Shown here one piece after another: positions 1 through 8,818 of a DNA stretch of 39,044 bases. The stretch's first letter is position 1. Every line of letters starts with the position of its first letter. Origin of the DNA: SB15 sp964557285 (GTDB lineage Bacteria > Chloroflexota > Anaerolineae > Aggregatilineales > J027); contig CAZKZS010000008.1 of the NCBI GenBank assembly GCA_964557285.1, forward strand, positions 1 through 39,044, in the 5' to 3' direction. The notes under the pieces are model-generated. The model had not been told where the DNA came from and made no database searches. It was given only the letters and a program-made list of their open reading frames with translations. Both the position numbers and the translations under genes were made by a program.

Positions 1-151
1 TGGACTTTCCCGTGAGGCGGTAATAGCGTTTTTGCAGTGCCAGCGCGTGATTCCAGACCGCACCCGCGATGTTGATCTGCTGGTGCAAATGCTGGTCGTG
101 TTTATCGCACCGATACAGGCGATACTTGTAGGTACGACGCACCTCCGTCAT
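1..151 (-). CDS. tnpB: TnpB-family (IS200/IS605 OrfB) protein, N-terminal fragment cut by the window edge
   Basis: Reading the minus strand from the ATG at 151 gives 50 residues that begin MTEVRRTYKYRLYRCDKHDQ and include AGAVWNHALALQKRYYRLTG. This matches the N-terminal helix-turn-helix region of IS200/IS605 OrfB/TnpB proteins, where a YKYRLYP-like strand is followed by a G-x-x-x-N-x-A-L segment. TnpB proteins are RNA-guided DNA nucleases related to Cas12. The catalytic RuvC part lies outside the window, so activity cannot be judged. A GGAAGG stretch sits 4 bases before the ATG. No tnpA is visible upstream, so if the element is complete it may be a tnpB-only type. The left end is truncated by the window, not by a stop codon. 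Confidence 0.78.
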   Translation of the reverse strand, partial: MTEVRRTYKYRLYRCDKHDQHLHQQINIAGAVWNHALALQKRYYRLTGKS

Positions 152-337
152 ACGGCCTTCCGGTTCCCTTGAATGATTGCCAGCCGCGCTCCGCCTCCTG
201 TAGGCATAAAACACGAGTGTACCCACAGGGTCGGCCAACCATTTTTCACAACAGGACGGACTTGTCTGAGGCGTCGCGTTTTGGTCATAGAAACAGGATA
301 CCCAAACTCCATCGCTAACGCAACTGTGCCTTCTATC

Positions 338-366
338 CCCAAACCTGAAGCCTGGGGGTTTTACGG
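338..366 (-). repeat. candidate terminal hairpin of the IS200/IS605-type element
   Basis: The plus strand carries CCCCA, an 11-base spacer and TGGGG, followed by GTTTTACGGCG. Subterminal imperfect hairpins of this kind are usual at IS200/IS605 ends, and this one lies about 190 bases upstream of the tnpB start, where a left end would be expected. A TTTAT motif just outside it (minus strand, near 376-380) could be the target site. The rest of 152-407 holds no gene I can support. A 64-codon minus-strand reading frame ends in an ATGA overlap with tnpB but resembles no known protein. Confidence 0.3.
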
Positions 367-390
367 CGCTTGTTCGATAAACCCGTATGC

Positions 391-417
391 AAAAATCTGC
401 CTGAAAGTTACTTCAGG
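391..417 (-). terminator. possible intrinsic terminator of the signalling operon
   Basis: On the minus strand CCTGAA and TTCAGG form a 6-bp stem with a 6-base loop that spans the stop codon of the threonine synthase fusion. CAGA and five T residues follow. The stem is short and the T-run is offset by four bases, so this is a moderate candidate only. Confidence 0.4.
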
Positions 418-2084
418 GCTTCCATGATGTTCCGCAACAGGTCTTCGCTCAAAAATGAGCCTTTCCGCAGCAGGGTATCAATCTGGTTGCTCAGCCGTGC
501 CATTTCTTTGACGGTGAGTTCTTTGGCCGTAATCACGATAATGGGGATATGGCTGTAAGTGTCGTTGGATTTTATGGTATCTATGACCTGAAAGCCATCC
601 AGATACGGCATCATCAGGTCGGTGATAATTAAATCGGGGTGAATGGATTCGACCATTTTTAAGCCCTGCAACCCATCTCCGGCCACATGCACCTGATATT
701 CGCCCCGACTTTCCAGAATCCGCCGCAGCAGCCGCGCCGAATCTACATTATCCTCAATAATCAGCACCTGTTTGACTTTGGGGCCAACATTTTGCAGCGC
801 GGAAATAATGCCTGTTTCGGGAAGCTGGCGTCCTGTGCCAATATCCGATAGGTCAACCTGTTTTGCCCAGTCATCGCCCAGAATCGTTTTTTCTACGGGA
901 AAAGTATGACCGGAACAGTTAAACACCACCACCTCATCAGATTTAATGTCGCCCTGCCGCACCATTTTGATGAGGCCGGCAAAAGCAACTGCCGTCGCGG
1001 GTTCAACCGAAACGCCATCGGTTTGCGCCATGATTTTGGTAACGTTAAAGGCTTCTTCGTCGCTGGCGCTGGTGGCCGCCCCCCCATATTTTTGCATGAG
1101 ATCCCATAAAATCTGATAAGCACGTCCGGGGTTGCCTGTACTTAAGGTCGCAATGACTGTATCGGGATTTTCAACAGGTACAGCTACAGGCTGCCGATTG
1201 TTAAACGCCTGAATCATCGGGTCACAGCCGCTGGACTGTACCAAACCAATAGCGGGGACTTTATCTAATAATCCCAGGGCTATCAGTTCTTCAAATCCCT
1301 TCACAACACCAATCGGCCCCATGCCGCCGCTAACGCCCTGGATAAACCAGTCTGGCGCTCGCCAGCCCAAATCTTCCGCGATTTCAAAGGCCATCGTTTT
1401 CATGCTTTCCATCGCGGCGATACTTTTAATGCCTTTGTCATAAAAAATGCCCCGATGTTCGGCAAATCTGGCAGCCATTTCTTTGGTCTGGTCATACGTC
1501 CCTGTAACTTTGATGACCTCTGTGCCGTAAATGGCAACCTCGCGCATTTTGTCGCTGGGTACGCGGGTGGGTAAAAATGCCCAGAGTTTAATCCCCGCCC
1601 GCGCTGCATAGGCAGAATAAGCAATAGCCACATTTCCCGTGCTGGCGACTACCGCTTCCTTAATGCCCTGTTCCTTCATCACGGAAATGGCAACCGATGC
1701 CTGACGGTCCTTAAAAGAGTGGGTCGGCCCCTGCCGTTCATCCTTAAAATAAAGATACTTCAGACCAAGCATCGAGCCAAGATTTTTCATGTGGATAAGG
1801 GGTGTGCCACCTTCGCCCATCGTGACGATATTTTCCGCGTTGAGCAGGGGCAGCAGTTCCCGATAGCGCCACAACCCCGGTTTGCGCTTCTGAATCACTT
1901 CCTGCCAGCCAGCCGCCTTGAGGGTTGCTAAATCATACTGGGCGTGAAGATAGTCCTCACCGCATACCGGACATTTTGAAAGAGGTCTGATATAAGGGGC
2001 ATGATAGCCGCAGTTGGTGCAGTACAGGTGAATCTGCTGCTGGATAATGGCGAATTCTATATTGTTATAAGGTGCTGATAGCAT
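408..2084 (-). CDS. thrC: Threonine synthase (PLP enzyme) fused to a C-terminal response-regulator receiver domain
   Basis: Threonine synthase converts O-phosphohomoserine to threonine. Residues 1-45 carry a zinc-ribbon-like motif (Cys22, Cys25, Cys38, Cys41). Residues 70-420 form the fold-type II PLP domain with HSFKDRQ (Schiff-base Lys125), STGNVAIAYSAYAARAG and the phosphate-binding SGGMGPIG. After a linker of about 20 residues comes a full receiver domain (about 440-558): the acidic pair in IIEDN, phospho-acceptor Asp489 in IITDLMMP, Thr in VITA, and Lys in LRKG. Receiver fusions to threonine synthase are not an architecture I know. A TTG at 2099 would add five residues, but the ATG at 2084 has AGGA seven bases upstream and is preferred. 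It is the last gene of an operon with a hybrid kinase and two receivers, so phosphorylation control of the enzyme or of its partner choice is plausible but inferred. It could also be a paralogue with another PLP reaction. Confidence 0.9.
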   Translation of the reverse strand: MLSAPYNNIEFAIIQQQIHLYCTNCGYHAPYIRPLSKCPVCGEDYLHAQYDLATLKAAGWQEVIQKRKPGLWRYRELLPLLNAENIVTMGEGGTPLIHMKNLGSMLGLKYLYFKDERQGPTHSFKDRQASVAISVMKEQGIKEAVVASTGNVAIAYSAYAARAGIKLWAFLPTRVPSDKMREVAIYGTEVIKVTGTYDQTKEMAARFAEHRGIFYDKGIKSIAAMESMKTMAFEIAEDLGWRAPDWFIQGVSGGMGPIGVVKGFEELIALGLLDKVPAIGLVQSSGCDPMIQAFNNRQPVAVPVENPDTVIATLSTGNPGRAYQILWDLMQKYGGAATSASDEEAFNVTKIMAQTDGVSVEPATAVAFAGLIKMVRQGDIKSDEVVVFNCSGHTFPVEKTILGDDWAKQVDLSDIGTGRQLPETGIISALQNVGPKVKQVLIIEDNVDSARLLRRILESRGEYQVHVAGDGLQGLKMVESIHPDLIITDLMMPYLDGFQVIDTIKSNDTYSHIPIIVITAKELTVKEMARLSNQIDTLLRKGSFLSEDLLRNIMEALK

Positions 2085-2116
2085 AACGATGTCCTGCAAT
2101 AAAAAGCACGATGCGT

Positions 2117-5100
2117 CTAGCGCGGCTGAGAAACTTTCATTTCGACTTCCCGCACCGCTTCGATTAATTGGTCGGGAAGGAAGGGTTTAATCAAGTGTTT
2201 TACCGCGCCCAAACGGAAAGACTGCTCTGTGTCTTCGTTAATGCTGCACACAATCACCGGAATATGCTGCTGGTCATGGGAAAGGCGAGAAAGCACTTCC
2301 CATCCCCGCCCCCCACTCATGTTGACATCCAGCACCACCGCAAGGCAGCGAAAAGTCGTAAGTTTTTCCAGCACTTCGTCAGGGCGGGTCACGCCTATGA
2401 CCTCGTAGCCGCCGCGACTCAAATAGCGGCGATACTGGTTAATCATGTCTACATCATCTTCCACCGCCAGCACAAATTTGGGCGGCGGCAGGGTTTCCGC
2501 AGGTGGTTCTTCCTTTTTCTCCATCCCATCAGCGATTTCGGTCGGGTCGGTTGGCACGGTAATGCTGAAGGTTGAACCTACCCCCGGCTCACTTTCTACC
2601 CAGATGCGTCCGCCCTGCAATTCGGTCAGCGACCGGGCAAGTGGCAGCCCCAAGCCCGTTCCTTCGGCGGCGCGTGTGGTGGAGTTATCCACCTGCTGGA
2701 AGGACTCAAACATCTTGCCGAAGTCCTCAGGATGGATGCCAATGCCTGTATCCGTCACGGAAACCTGAATAAATTTACTGCCGTTTTCATAAATAACATG
2801 GGCTGAAGTGGTGATGCTGCCCCGATTGGTAAACTTAGCAGCATTAGAAACCAGATTTAGGATAATCTGACGGGTGCGGAATTCATCCCCATAGGCCAGA
2901 GGCAGGTCGTTGTCCATTTCCGTATGAAGCCGGATGTCTTTTTCTTTGGTCAGCCCCTTTGCAGACGACATGACCCCCTTAATGACTTTGCTGAGGTCAA
3001 AATAGTCGCGGGAAAGTTCCATTTTACCCGCCTCAATTTTGGCCTGGTCAAGAATGTCATTGACCAGCCCCAACAGGTGTTTCCCACTGTCGTGAATGGT
3101 TTGCAGGTCTTGTTCCTGCAACTCATTAATCGAGCCGTCAATGCCTTTCAAAATCACACGGGAGAAGCCGATAATCGAGTTCAGCGGAGTCCGCAGTTCG
3201 TGACTCATAGCGGCCAGGAAATTTGTTTTGAGTTTATCCACTTCGCGCAGCCGTAAGTTCGCATCAGTGAGTTCTTGCACCAGCCGCGAATTTTGGATAA
3301 TGGCTGAAAGCGAACTCGTCAGGGCTTGCAGCAGCCGCACGGTGTTTTCGTCAAATTTGTTGGCGCGTTCACTTTCCAGCGCCAGCACCCCAATAAAATT
3401 TTCACCCGTGATCAGGGGCATATAAATGCCGGATTGGATGGATTCAGAACGCGGGGTGTAATTCCGTTCCCGCCGCACGTTGCTGAGGATAATAGGGTTA
3501 CGCAGGCGGGCGACTTCAGCAATGATGTCACTCGCATTCACCGAAAAACCGGGAATATCTTCCAGGGTAAGTTTGTGGTAAATGCTGGCAAGCGCCCCCG
3601 GTTCAAGCTGTTTTTTAAGTGGGTTGTACATATACGGCACAACCAGCGAGGCTTCCATCTGATGCAGGAGCAAATCGCTGACTCGCTGCAAAATCTGATT
3701 TAGTTCTTCGGAAGCGGTGGCTTCCACGGTCACATGAAACAGGAAGCTCATTTCTTCGCTGCGGCGCTGAGAGAGTTCAAAGAGGGACGCATTTTCAATA
3801 GCGGTTGCAAGCTGGTCGGCCAGCGTGGAAAGAATCCGCACATCCTCATCAGTGAATGCGCCGGGCTGATTCGACTGCACATCCAGCGCTCCCAGCACCT
3901 GCCCTTTGGAAATCAGCGGCACGGCCATTTCGGAACGGGTATTCGGCAGATATGGATTCGGCTTGTGAATTACCCGTGCGTCGGCAGTATCCAGCGCGAT
4001 AGAGGGTTTTCCATATAACGTCACCTGTCCAATGACTGAACGCGACCCCACAGGCAGGAAATGTTTGATGGCAAGCAGCTGCTTTCCGGCCTCACCCGTA
4101 GAGGCTTTTAGCAGGGCGTTTTCGGCGTCATCATCCAGCAGGAAAATTTGTACGTGATCGTAATTAAAGGTGGATTTTATTAAGTCCACCATCTTAGGCA
4201 GCAGTTCGTCCAGTTGCAAAATGGAACTGACCGCCTGACTCACCTGAGCAGAGGTGGTCAACTGGCGCGAACGACGTTCCGATTGTTCGTACAGGCGGTT
4301 ATTTTCCAGCGTAATCGCGGCCTGGTCTGCCAGCGACTGATAAATCCGCACTTCGCGTTCGGTGTGCTGGCGCGGTTCAGATGATCCTAACAAAATGGCG
4401 CCGATTGGGTTGCCTGCCGCAATCAGGGGGACGATGACAAAGGACGAAATATCCAGCGCCCGGTAGCCCATGCGGGCGGTTTCATCCAGGGAGGGTTCTG
4501 CCATGACATCATCCACCCACAAAATTTCCGTGGTGGAAATTTGTTCCCAACTGGGGAACTGCTCCGCCGTGAATCGCATCCCTGTCAGGTCAACTGCATC
4601 TCCACGCACCCAACTGGCGGTTACTTCCATGAGCGCGTCCTGCGAGTCCCAGCGATCCGTAAGCAGGGTACACAGCAGCGCTTTATCAACTGCTGGGTCT
4701 GCTGCATAATCAATGATAGCTTGCAGCACCCCATTTTTATTATCCGCATTGGCAAACGCCCGAATCGCCTGATAGAGGATGCCTGTTTCTTCTAGCGAGT
4801 CCTGAGTCTGTTTGAACAGCATATCATTTTCGATGATATAGGCTGTTGAGTCTGCCAACATTCGTAAAAACTGCTGTTCTTCTTCTGAAAGCTGGCGCTG
4901 CTGCTTAAATGCCACTGTCAAACGGCCAGTGGGCTGTCCGGTAGCACGAAACGGCACGGAAGCAACCGCATGATAAGGTGAATCGGATTCGATGAGCGCC
5001 CGCACCAGGGGAATATTTAAAGGGGCTTCACTCACATTGTCAATGAAATACTGTTCCCGACTCAGCAGGTCAAAATGATAGTCCTCCACCATTGGCAGGG

Positions 5101-7822
5101 AGGGTAAGTCGGCATCCATTTCATTTTTTGCCCAGGCCAGCATATGAGTCAGTTTGGAAAAATCTTCCGGGTCATCGGACAGGATGACATCAATCCGGTC
5201 TGGCTCAAGCATCTGGATTTGCGCCTGCAACACTTCCAGCGCTTCATGAATGTCCTGCGCTTCAGCAATAGACCGGCTGGCGCGGTACAGGTTGGCGGTG
5301 GATTGCAGCGCTTCCTGTGTGCTTTCAAAGAGCAGCACCGCATCCAGCGCAATTGCCGCCTGGTCTGCCAGGGTCAGCAAAAAGCGGCGCTCATCTGGTG
5401 TAAAAGTGCGCTCGTCCTCAAAAATGGCAACGATAGAGCCAAAATACTGATTGCGGACATCCAATGGCATGACCACCAGCGCATTCACGCCGTTCGCCCG
5501 CAGCCGGGCAGCCTCTTCCTGAGTAATTCCCGGCACGGTCTGAATATTACGGGTCGCAAAGGTAAAGTTTGCCATGCCCAGACTGCGGTCAGGCACGATA
5601 ATCGAACGCGGAATCTCAATATTATCCAGCGTAAGCTCATAATCGGGTTCAGGCCATACCCCTACCAGTGAGGTGATAATTTCACCGCGCCGGTTCTGCT
5701 GCTGCAAGGTGATATACATTTTACTGGGGCGCAGCACCCGCATTTGCTGAATAATCGCTTCACTGATACTTTGAATATCGTTGGCGCGGGAAATGGCGCG
5801 GGAGGCTTCATACAATTTGGTGGTTTCGCTCAGGCTTTCCTGTAATGCCCGTTCCAGTTCACGCAGTTCGGTAATATCCTGATAGATGGCTACCGCGCCG
5901 GTGATGTTTCCATAGTCATCTTTAAGGGGGGCCGCCCGGGAAAGCAAATCTATAGGATGATCATCGGCGCGGCGCACCATTAAATCCTCTGCGGAAAAGG
6001 TCTGCCCGTGTTCCAGCGCCAGCAGAATCGGCAGTTCCTCCTGAGGATAAGGCTCGTAGGTTCTGGCACGATACATCCGAATAATGTCTTTCAGGTTTTT
6101 GCCGGGGACAAAATCTTCTCCCAGAGTTTTACGTGCCTGGCTGTTCGTTACCTGAATAACCATCTTGGAGTTAACCACCACAATAGCGGCAGGGGTAGTG
6201 TCAATAATGGATTGCAGGATTTTTTGCTCACTGGCAACCTGCCGGAACAGCCGTTGATTTTCCAGCGTAATGCTGACCTGACTCACCAGACTAGAAACGA
6301 GTTCAAAGTCGCGTTCGTCCAGGTCGTCGGCGGTTTCGGGACGCCCCACCAGCACCGCGCCAACCAGTTCTTTTGATTCGCGGTTAAAAATAGGCATCAC
6401 AATATGTTTGCCAAACATCTCACGGGCTTCATAAGATAAACCCGCCAGATTGTTCACGACAATTTGCCGTTTTTCCCGAATAGCCCGCGTGATACTGTTC
6501 TGTTCCTGGTGTAAATCGAAGTAGTTTGGCAGCAGCATCGCCGTGCCTTCGGGATTATGAGCGCTGATACGATGCAGCGTGTGTCCGTCGGGCTGCAAAA
6601 CCCCTGCCCACCAGCGTGTAAAATTACCGGGGCGGGCAATCGTTTCAAAAAGTTGGTTTAAGCCTTTACTCAGGTCGGTTGAAATCTGGTTCGTAATCTG
6701 GCTGGCTTCGGCCAGCGCACGGGCGCGCTGCGCTTCGTCGCGGGCTTCCTGAAACAGACGGGCATTATCCACCGCCAGCGCCAACTGGTCGGCCAGCGTC
6801 TGGAACATTGCCACATCACTTTCAGTAAAAGCGTTGCGTTTGGTGCTTTGTAAATCCAGCGCCCCGATAATACTGTCTTTAGAACGCAGAGGCAGGGCAA
6901 GTTCGGTTAAGGTATTGGGGAGCAGTTCATTAACTTTGTGATAGGGGTCGGTGGTCGTATCGCTGGCTAAAATGGGTTTGCCCTGCGAAGTCACCTGCCC
7001 TATCACGCTGCGGCTACCTACGGGCAGGCTGTGGCCTCTGGCAATCAGGGCAGCCCCAATTTCTCCGGTACTGGCACGCAGTTTTGCTTCTCTGGTTTCG
7101 GAATCGATTAAAAAAACCTGGGCGTGATAAATATCCTCAAACTGTCCAATGAGCAGTTCCACCGTATCCTTCAGCAGCACTTCCAGGTCACGGCGGGCGA
7201 AAATTTTCTGAGTTACGATGGTGCTGGTTTCACTCAGCAGTAAACGGCGTCTGGTTTCATTTAATACAGAGACGTTAGAAGCAATATTGACACTGCGCGA
7301 GATGTACCAGGCGAGCAAACCAAAAATGAGGCTGATCCCTGTAATTGAATAAATCGTTGTTGCCGAAGGCAGGTCTTTCTCATAAATAACACTGACTTTG
7401 AGCAGATTGAGCAGAAAGAGTCCTACAGCAAGGCCCGCTATCCATCGGATGTCCTCTGTTCTGCATATCAGGCCCGCTACCGCCAGCGTAATCCACATGA
7501 TGGAAATAAAACCGATGCTTACGGTACTGTGAGTCATGGATGCCAGCCAGAAACCCGACAGCACAAACAGCCAGGTAGCTACCCGCAGGCGTCCCTGCTG
7601 AGTGAGCCAGAGGGTATATCCTAAAGCCAGAAAAGCAGAGACGACCCCAAAAATAAAAAAGGGCGGTTCATCTGGTGTATTCGGTGATAGATAAGTGGTG
7701 GCCTGAACCAGCAGCGCAATCCCGACCAGGGCAAGCGCTAAAGTCGTGAATACATATAAACTCAATGCACGCTGTCGGTCACTTACATTGGCATAAGGGT
7801 CTAAACGAAAGACCTGATTCAT
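2117..7822 (-). CDS. Giant membrane hybrid sensor histidine kinase (7 GAF, 1 PAS, HisKA, HATPase, receiver)
   Basis: This 1901-residue protein starts with about six hydrophobic segments (residues 20-180), which should anchor it in the membrane. GAF domains follow at about 209-355 and 370-520, then a PAS at 535-650 (IIDTTPAAIVVV), then five more GAFs at about 676-830, 855-1000, 1027-1175, 1203-1345 and 1368-1510. The kinase core has the H-box SHELRTPLNS (His1541), the N-box NLVSNAAKF, and the G-boxes DTGIGI and GTGLGL. The C-terminal receiver (about 1780-1895) has EDD, Asp1832 in VVLDVNMS and Lys in IKPF. GAF1 and GAF6 share LPVGSRSVIGQV and are clearly duplicates. The start has AGGA nine bases upstream. 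It lies 33 bases after a receiver gene and ends 32 bases before the threonine synthase-receiver gene. Its ligands are unknown. The tandem GAFs suggest integration of several small-molecule or redox inputs, which is inference. Confidence 0.95.
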   Translation of the reverse strand: MNQVFRLDPYANVSDRQRALSLYVFTTLALALVGIALLVQATTYLSPNTPDEPPFFIFGVVSAFLALGYTLWLTQQGRLRVATWLFVLSGFWLASMTHSTVSIGFISIMWITLAVAGLICRTEDIRWIAGLAVGLFLLNLLKVSVIYEKDLPSATTIYSITGISLIFGLLAWYISRSVNIASNVSVLNETRRRLLLSETSTIVTQKIFARRDLEVLLKDTVELLIGQFEDIYHAQVFLIDSETREAKLRASTGEIGAALIARGHSLPVGSRSVIGQVTSQGKPILASDTTTDPYHKVNELLPNTLTELALPLRSKDSIIGALDLQSTKRNAFTESDVAMFQTLADQLALAVDNARLFQEARDEAQRARALAEASQITNQISTDLSKGLNQLFETIARPGNFTRWWAGVLQPDGHTLHRISAHNPEGTAMLLPNYFDLHQEQNSITRAIREKRQIVVNNLAGLSYEAREMFGKHIVMPIFNRESKELVGAVLVGRPETADDLDERDFELVSSLVSQVSITLENQRLFRQVASEQKILQSIIDTTPAAIVVVNSKMVIQVTNSQARKTLGEDFVPGKNLKDIIRMYRARTYEPYPQEELPILLALEHGQTFSAEDLMVRRADDHPIDLLSRAAPLKDDYGNITGAVAIYQDITELRELERALQESLSETTKLYEASRAISRANDIQSISEAIIQQMRVLRPSKMYITLQQQNRRGEIITSLVGVWPEPDYELTLDNIEIPRSIIVPDRSLGMANFTFATRNIQTVPGITQEEAARLRANGVNALVVMPLDVRNQYFGSIVAIFEDERTFTPDERRFLLTLADQAAIALDAVLLFESTQEALQSTANLYRASRSIAEAQDIHEALEVLQAQIQMLEPDRIDVILSDDPEDFSKLTHMLAWAKNEMDADLPSLPMVEDYHFDLLSREQYFIDNVSEAPLNIPLVRALIESDSPYHAVASVPFRATGQPTGRLTVAFKQQRQLSEEEQQFLRMLADSTAYIIENDMLFKQTQDSLEETGILYQAIRAFANADNKNGVLQAIIDYAADPAVDKALLCTLLTDRWDSQDALMEVTASWVRGDAVDLTGMRFTAEQFPSWEQISTTEILWVDDVMAEPSLDETARMGYRALDISSFVIVPLIAAGNPIGAILLGSSEPRQHTEREVRIYQSLADQAAITLENNRLYEQSERRSRQLTTSAQVSQAVSSILQLDELLPKMVDLIKSTFNYDHVQIFLLDDDAENALLKASTGEAGKQLLAIKHFLPVGSRSVIGQVTLYGKPSIALDTADARVIHKPNPYLPNTRSEMAVPLISKGQVLGALDVQSNQPGAFTDEDVRILSTLADQLATAIENASLFELSQRRSEEMSFLFHVTVEATASEELNQILQRVSDLLLHQMEASLVVPYMYNPLKKQLEPGALASIYHKLTLEDIPGFSVNASDIIAEVARLRNPIILSNVRRERNYTPRSESIQSGIYMPLITGENFIGVLALESERANKFDENTVRLLQALTSSLSAIIQNSRLVQELTDANLRLREVDKLKTNFLAAMSHELRTPLNSIIGFSRVILKGIDGSINELQEQDLQTIHDSGKHLLGLVNDILDQAKIEAGKMELSRDYFDLSKVIKGVMSSAKGLTKEKDIRLHTEMDNDLPLAYGDEFRTRQIILNLVSNAAKFTNRGSITTSAHVIYENGSKFIQVSVTDTGIGIHPEDFGKMFESFQQVDNSTTRAAEGTGLGLPLARSLTELQGGRIWVESEPGVGSTFSITVPTDPTEIADGMEKKEEPPAETLPPPKFVLAVEDDVDMINQYRRYLSRGGYEVIGVTRPDEVLEKLTTFRCLAVVLDVNMSGGRGWEVLSRLSHDQQHIPVIVCSINEDTEQSFRLGAVKHLIKPFLPDQLIEAVREVEMKVSQPR

Positions 7823-7855
7823 TGCAGCGTTTCCTACCTTAAAAACAGGGGTGGT

Positions 7856-8293
7856 TTAATGCCATTCCCAGACTTGTTCCCCGGAAAGCAGGCGTCGAAT
7901 CTGGTCAGGAAAACGATCCGGGTCAAGGGGCTTGCCCAGAAACCCATTAAATCCTGCTGAGATGGCTTTTTGCATTTGTTCTTCACTGGCTTCGGCGGTC
8001 ACTGCGACGACCAACGTATCCTTCAGGCGGGGGTTGGCGCGGATTTTCTGTAACGCCTGATACCCATCTTCATAGGGGAGGCGAATATCCATCAGAATCA
8101 AATCAATGCGGGGTAAAGTGTCTGCAAACTGGACCACCTGCCAGCCCGACGTTTTCCATTCACAGCGCTGCACCCCCATAAACGCCAGCATACGAGCAAT
8201 GAGTACAAAATTAGGTACATTATCTTCAACGACTAAGACATGGGCTTCAGCAGGGTCTACCGGCATTTTCGTCCCGTTATAGTCAGTCATCAT
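7856..8293 (-). CDS. Stand-alone receiver (CheY/DivK-like) response regulator
   Basis: This 145-residue protein is a single receiver domain with no output domain. The acidic pair is Glu23-Asp24 in VVEDN, the phospho-acceptor is Asp69 in LILMDIRLP, the switch Thr is Thr99 in VVAVTAE, and the conserved Lys is Lys121 in LGKPLDP. A full set of catalytic residues argues for real phosphorylation. AAGGA lies six bases before the first of two adjacent ATG codons, which supports the start at 8293. It lies between another receiver gene (18-base gap) and the giant hybrid kinase (33-base gap), so it is a likely phosphotransfer partner of that kinase. A short tail, EQVWEWH, follows the fold. Confidence 0.92.
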   Translation of the reverse strand: MMTDYNGTKMPVDPAEAHVLVVEDNVPNFVLIARMLAFMGVQRCEWKTSGWQVVQFADTLPRIDLILMDIRLPYEDGYQALQKIRANPRLKDTLVVAVTAEASEEQMQKAISAGFNGFLGKPLDPDRFPDQIRRLLSGEQVWEWH

Positions 8294-8311
8294 CTGCTGT
8301 CCTTCAATAAA

Positions 8312-8686
8312 TTACTTTTCCTGTTGCAGGAAAAATTCAATTTCAGCCGGAAAAGTATCAATATCAATAGGTTTAGGGATATACCCATCACAACCTGCCG
8401 CCAGGGTTTGTTCCCTATCCCCCTTCATGACATTGGCTGTGACCGCGACAATAGGAACATGTTTGAGCGTTTCAACTGCTCTCAGGCGTGATGTCGCCAT
8501 AAATCCATCCACTTCGGGCATGTTAATGTCCATGAGAATAATGTCCGGCCGAAACTCAATTGCCATAGCAATGCCAGCCTCCGCACGCGAAGCCGTAATC
8601 ACACGATACCCTTCGGCTTTTAAAACTCGCTCAACCAGCACCCGATTATTATCGTCATCCTCTATGTAGAGAACAAGCGCGCTCAT
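8312..8686 (-). CDS. Stand-alone receiver response regulator, DivK-like
   Basis: This 124-residue protein is a single receiver domain and the first gene of the four-gene signalling operon. It has the acidic pair Asp10-Asp11 in YIEDDD, phospho-acceptor Asp53 in IILMDINMP, Thr83 in VAVTAN, and Lys105 in YIPKPID. The motif order and length match DivK/CheY-type proteins that act through protein contacts, not DNA. GGAG lies seven bases before the ATG. It differs in sequence from the next receiver (8293-7856), so the two are not recent copies. The pair of free receivers plus a hybrid kinase suggests a branched phosphorelay. No separate histidine phosphotransfer protein is visible nearby. Confidence 0.92.
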   Translation of the reverse strand: MSALVLYIEDDDNNRVLVERVLKAEGYRVITASRAEAGIAMAIEFRPDIILMDINMPEVDGFMATSRLRAVETLKHVPIVAVTANVMKGDREQTLAAGCDGYIPKPIDIDTFPAEIEFFLQQEK

Positions 8687-8818
8687 CTCATGCTCCGAAG
8701 CTCTTTACGAGTGTAACATATTTTGAACAGGCGGGGCGGTTATAACCCCCTGCATCCACTTAAAGGTAATGCAGACTTGTCAAATCGAAAACCCCACCCC
8801 TCCATTTTTCACGGAAAT
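8687..8818. other. intergenic region between dnaN and the signalling operon
   Basis: It holds an imperfect GC-rich hairpin at 8729-8753 whose core GGTTATAACC is a perfect 10-base palindrome. On the minus strand a TTGACA occurs at 8784-8779, but no -10 box stands at the right distance. I see no clear terminator for dnaN and no convincing promoter for the signalling operon here. Confidence 0.3.

Noticed and set aside
148..342. 64-codon minus-strand frame ending in an ATGA overlap with tnpB
   Set aside because: It starts at a TTG inside a hairpin and resembles no protein; the ATGA overlap alone is weak evidence.
2680..2700. DnaA-box-like TTATCCACC near a dnaN gene
   Set aside because: A single inexact copy inside a coding region, more than 6 kb from dnaN; no cluster of boxes or AT-rich unwinding region is seen.
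5144..5671. 175-codon plus-strand frame inside the giant kinase
   Set aside because: Antisense to a clear multi-domain kinase with all motifs; composition is that of a shadow frame.
8779..8784. Consensus TTGACA upstream of the signalling operon
   Set aside because: No -10 box occurs at 15-19 bases, so it is probably chance.
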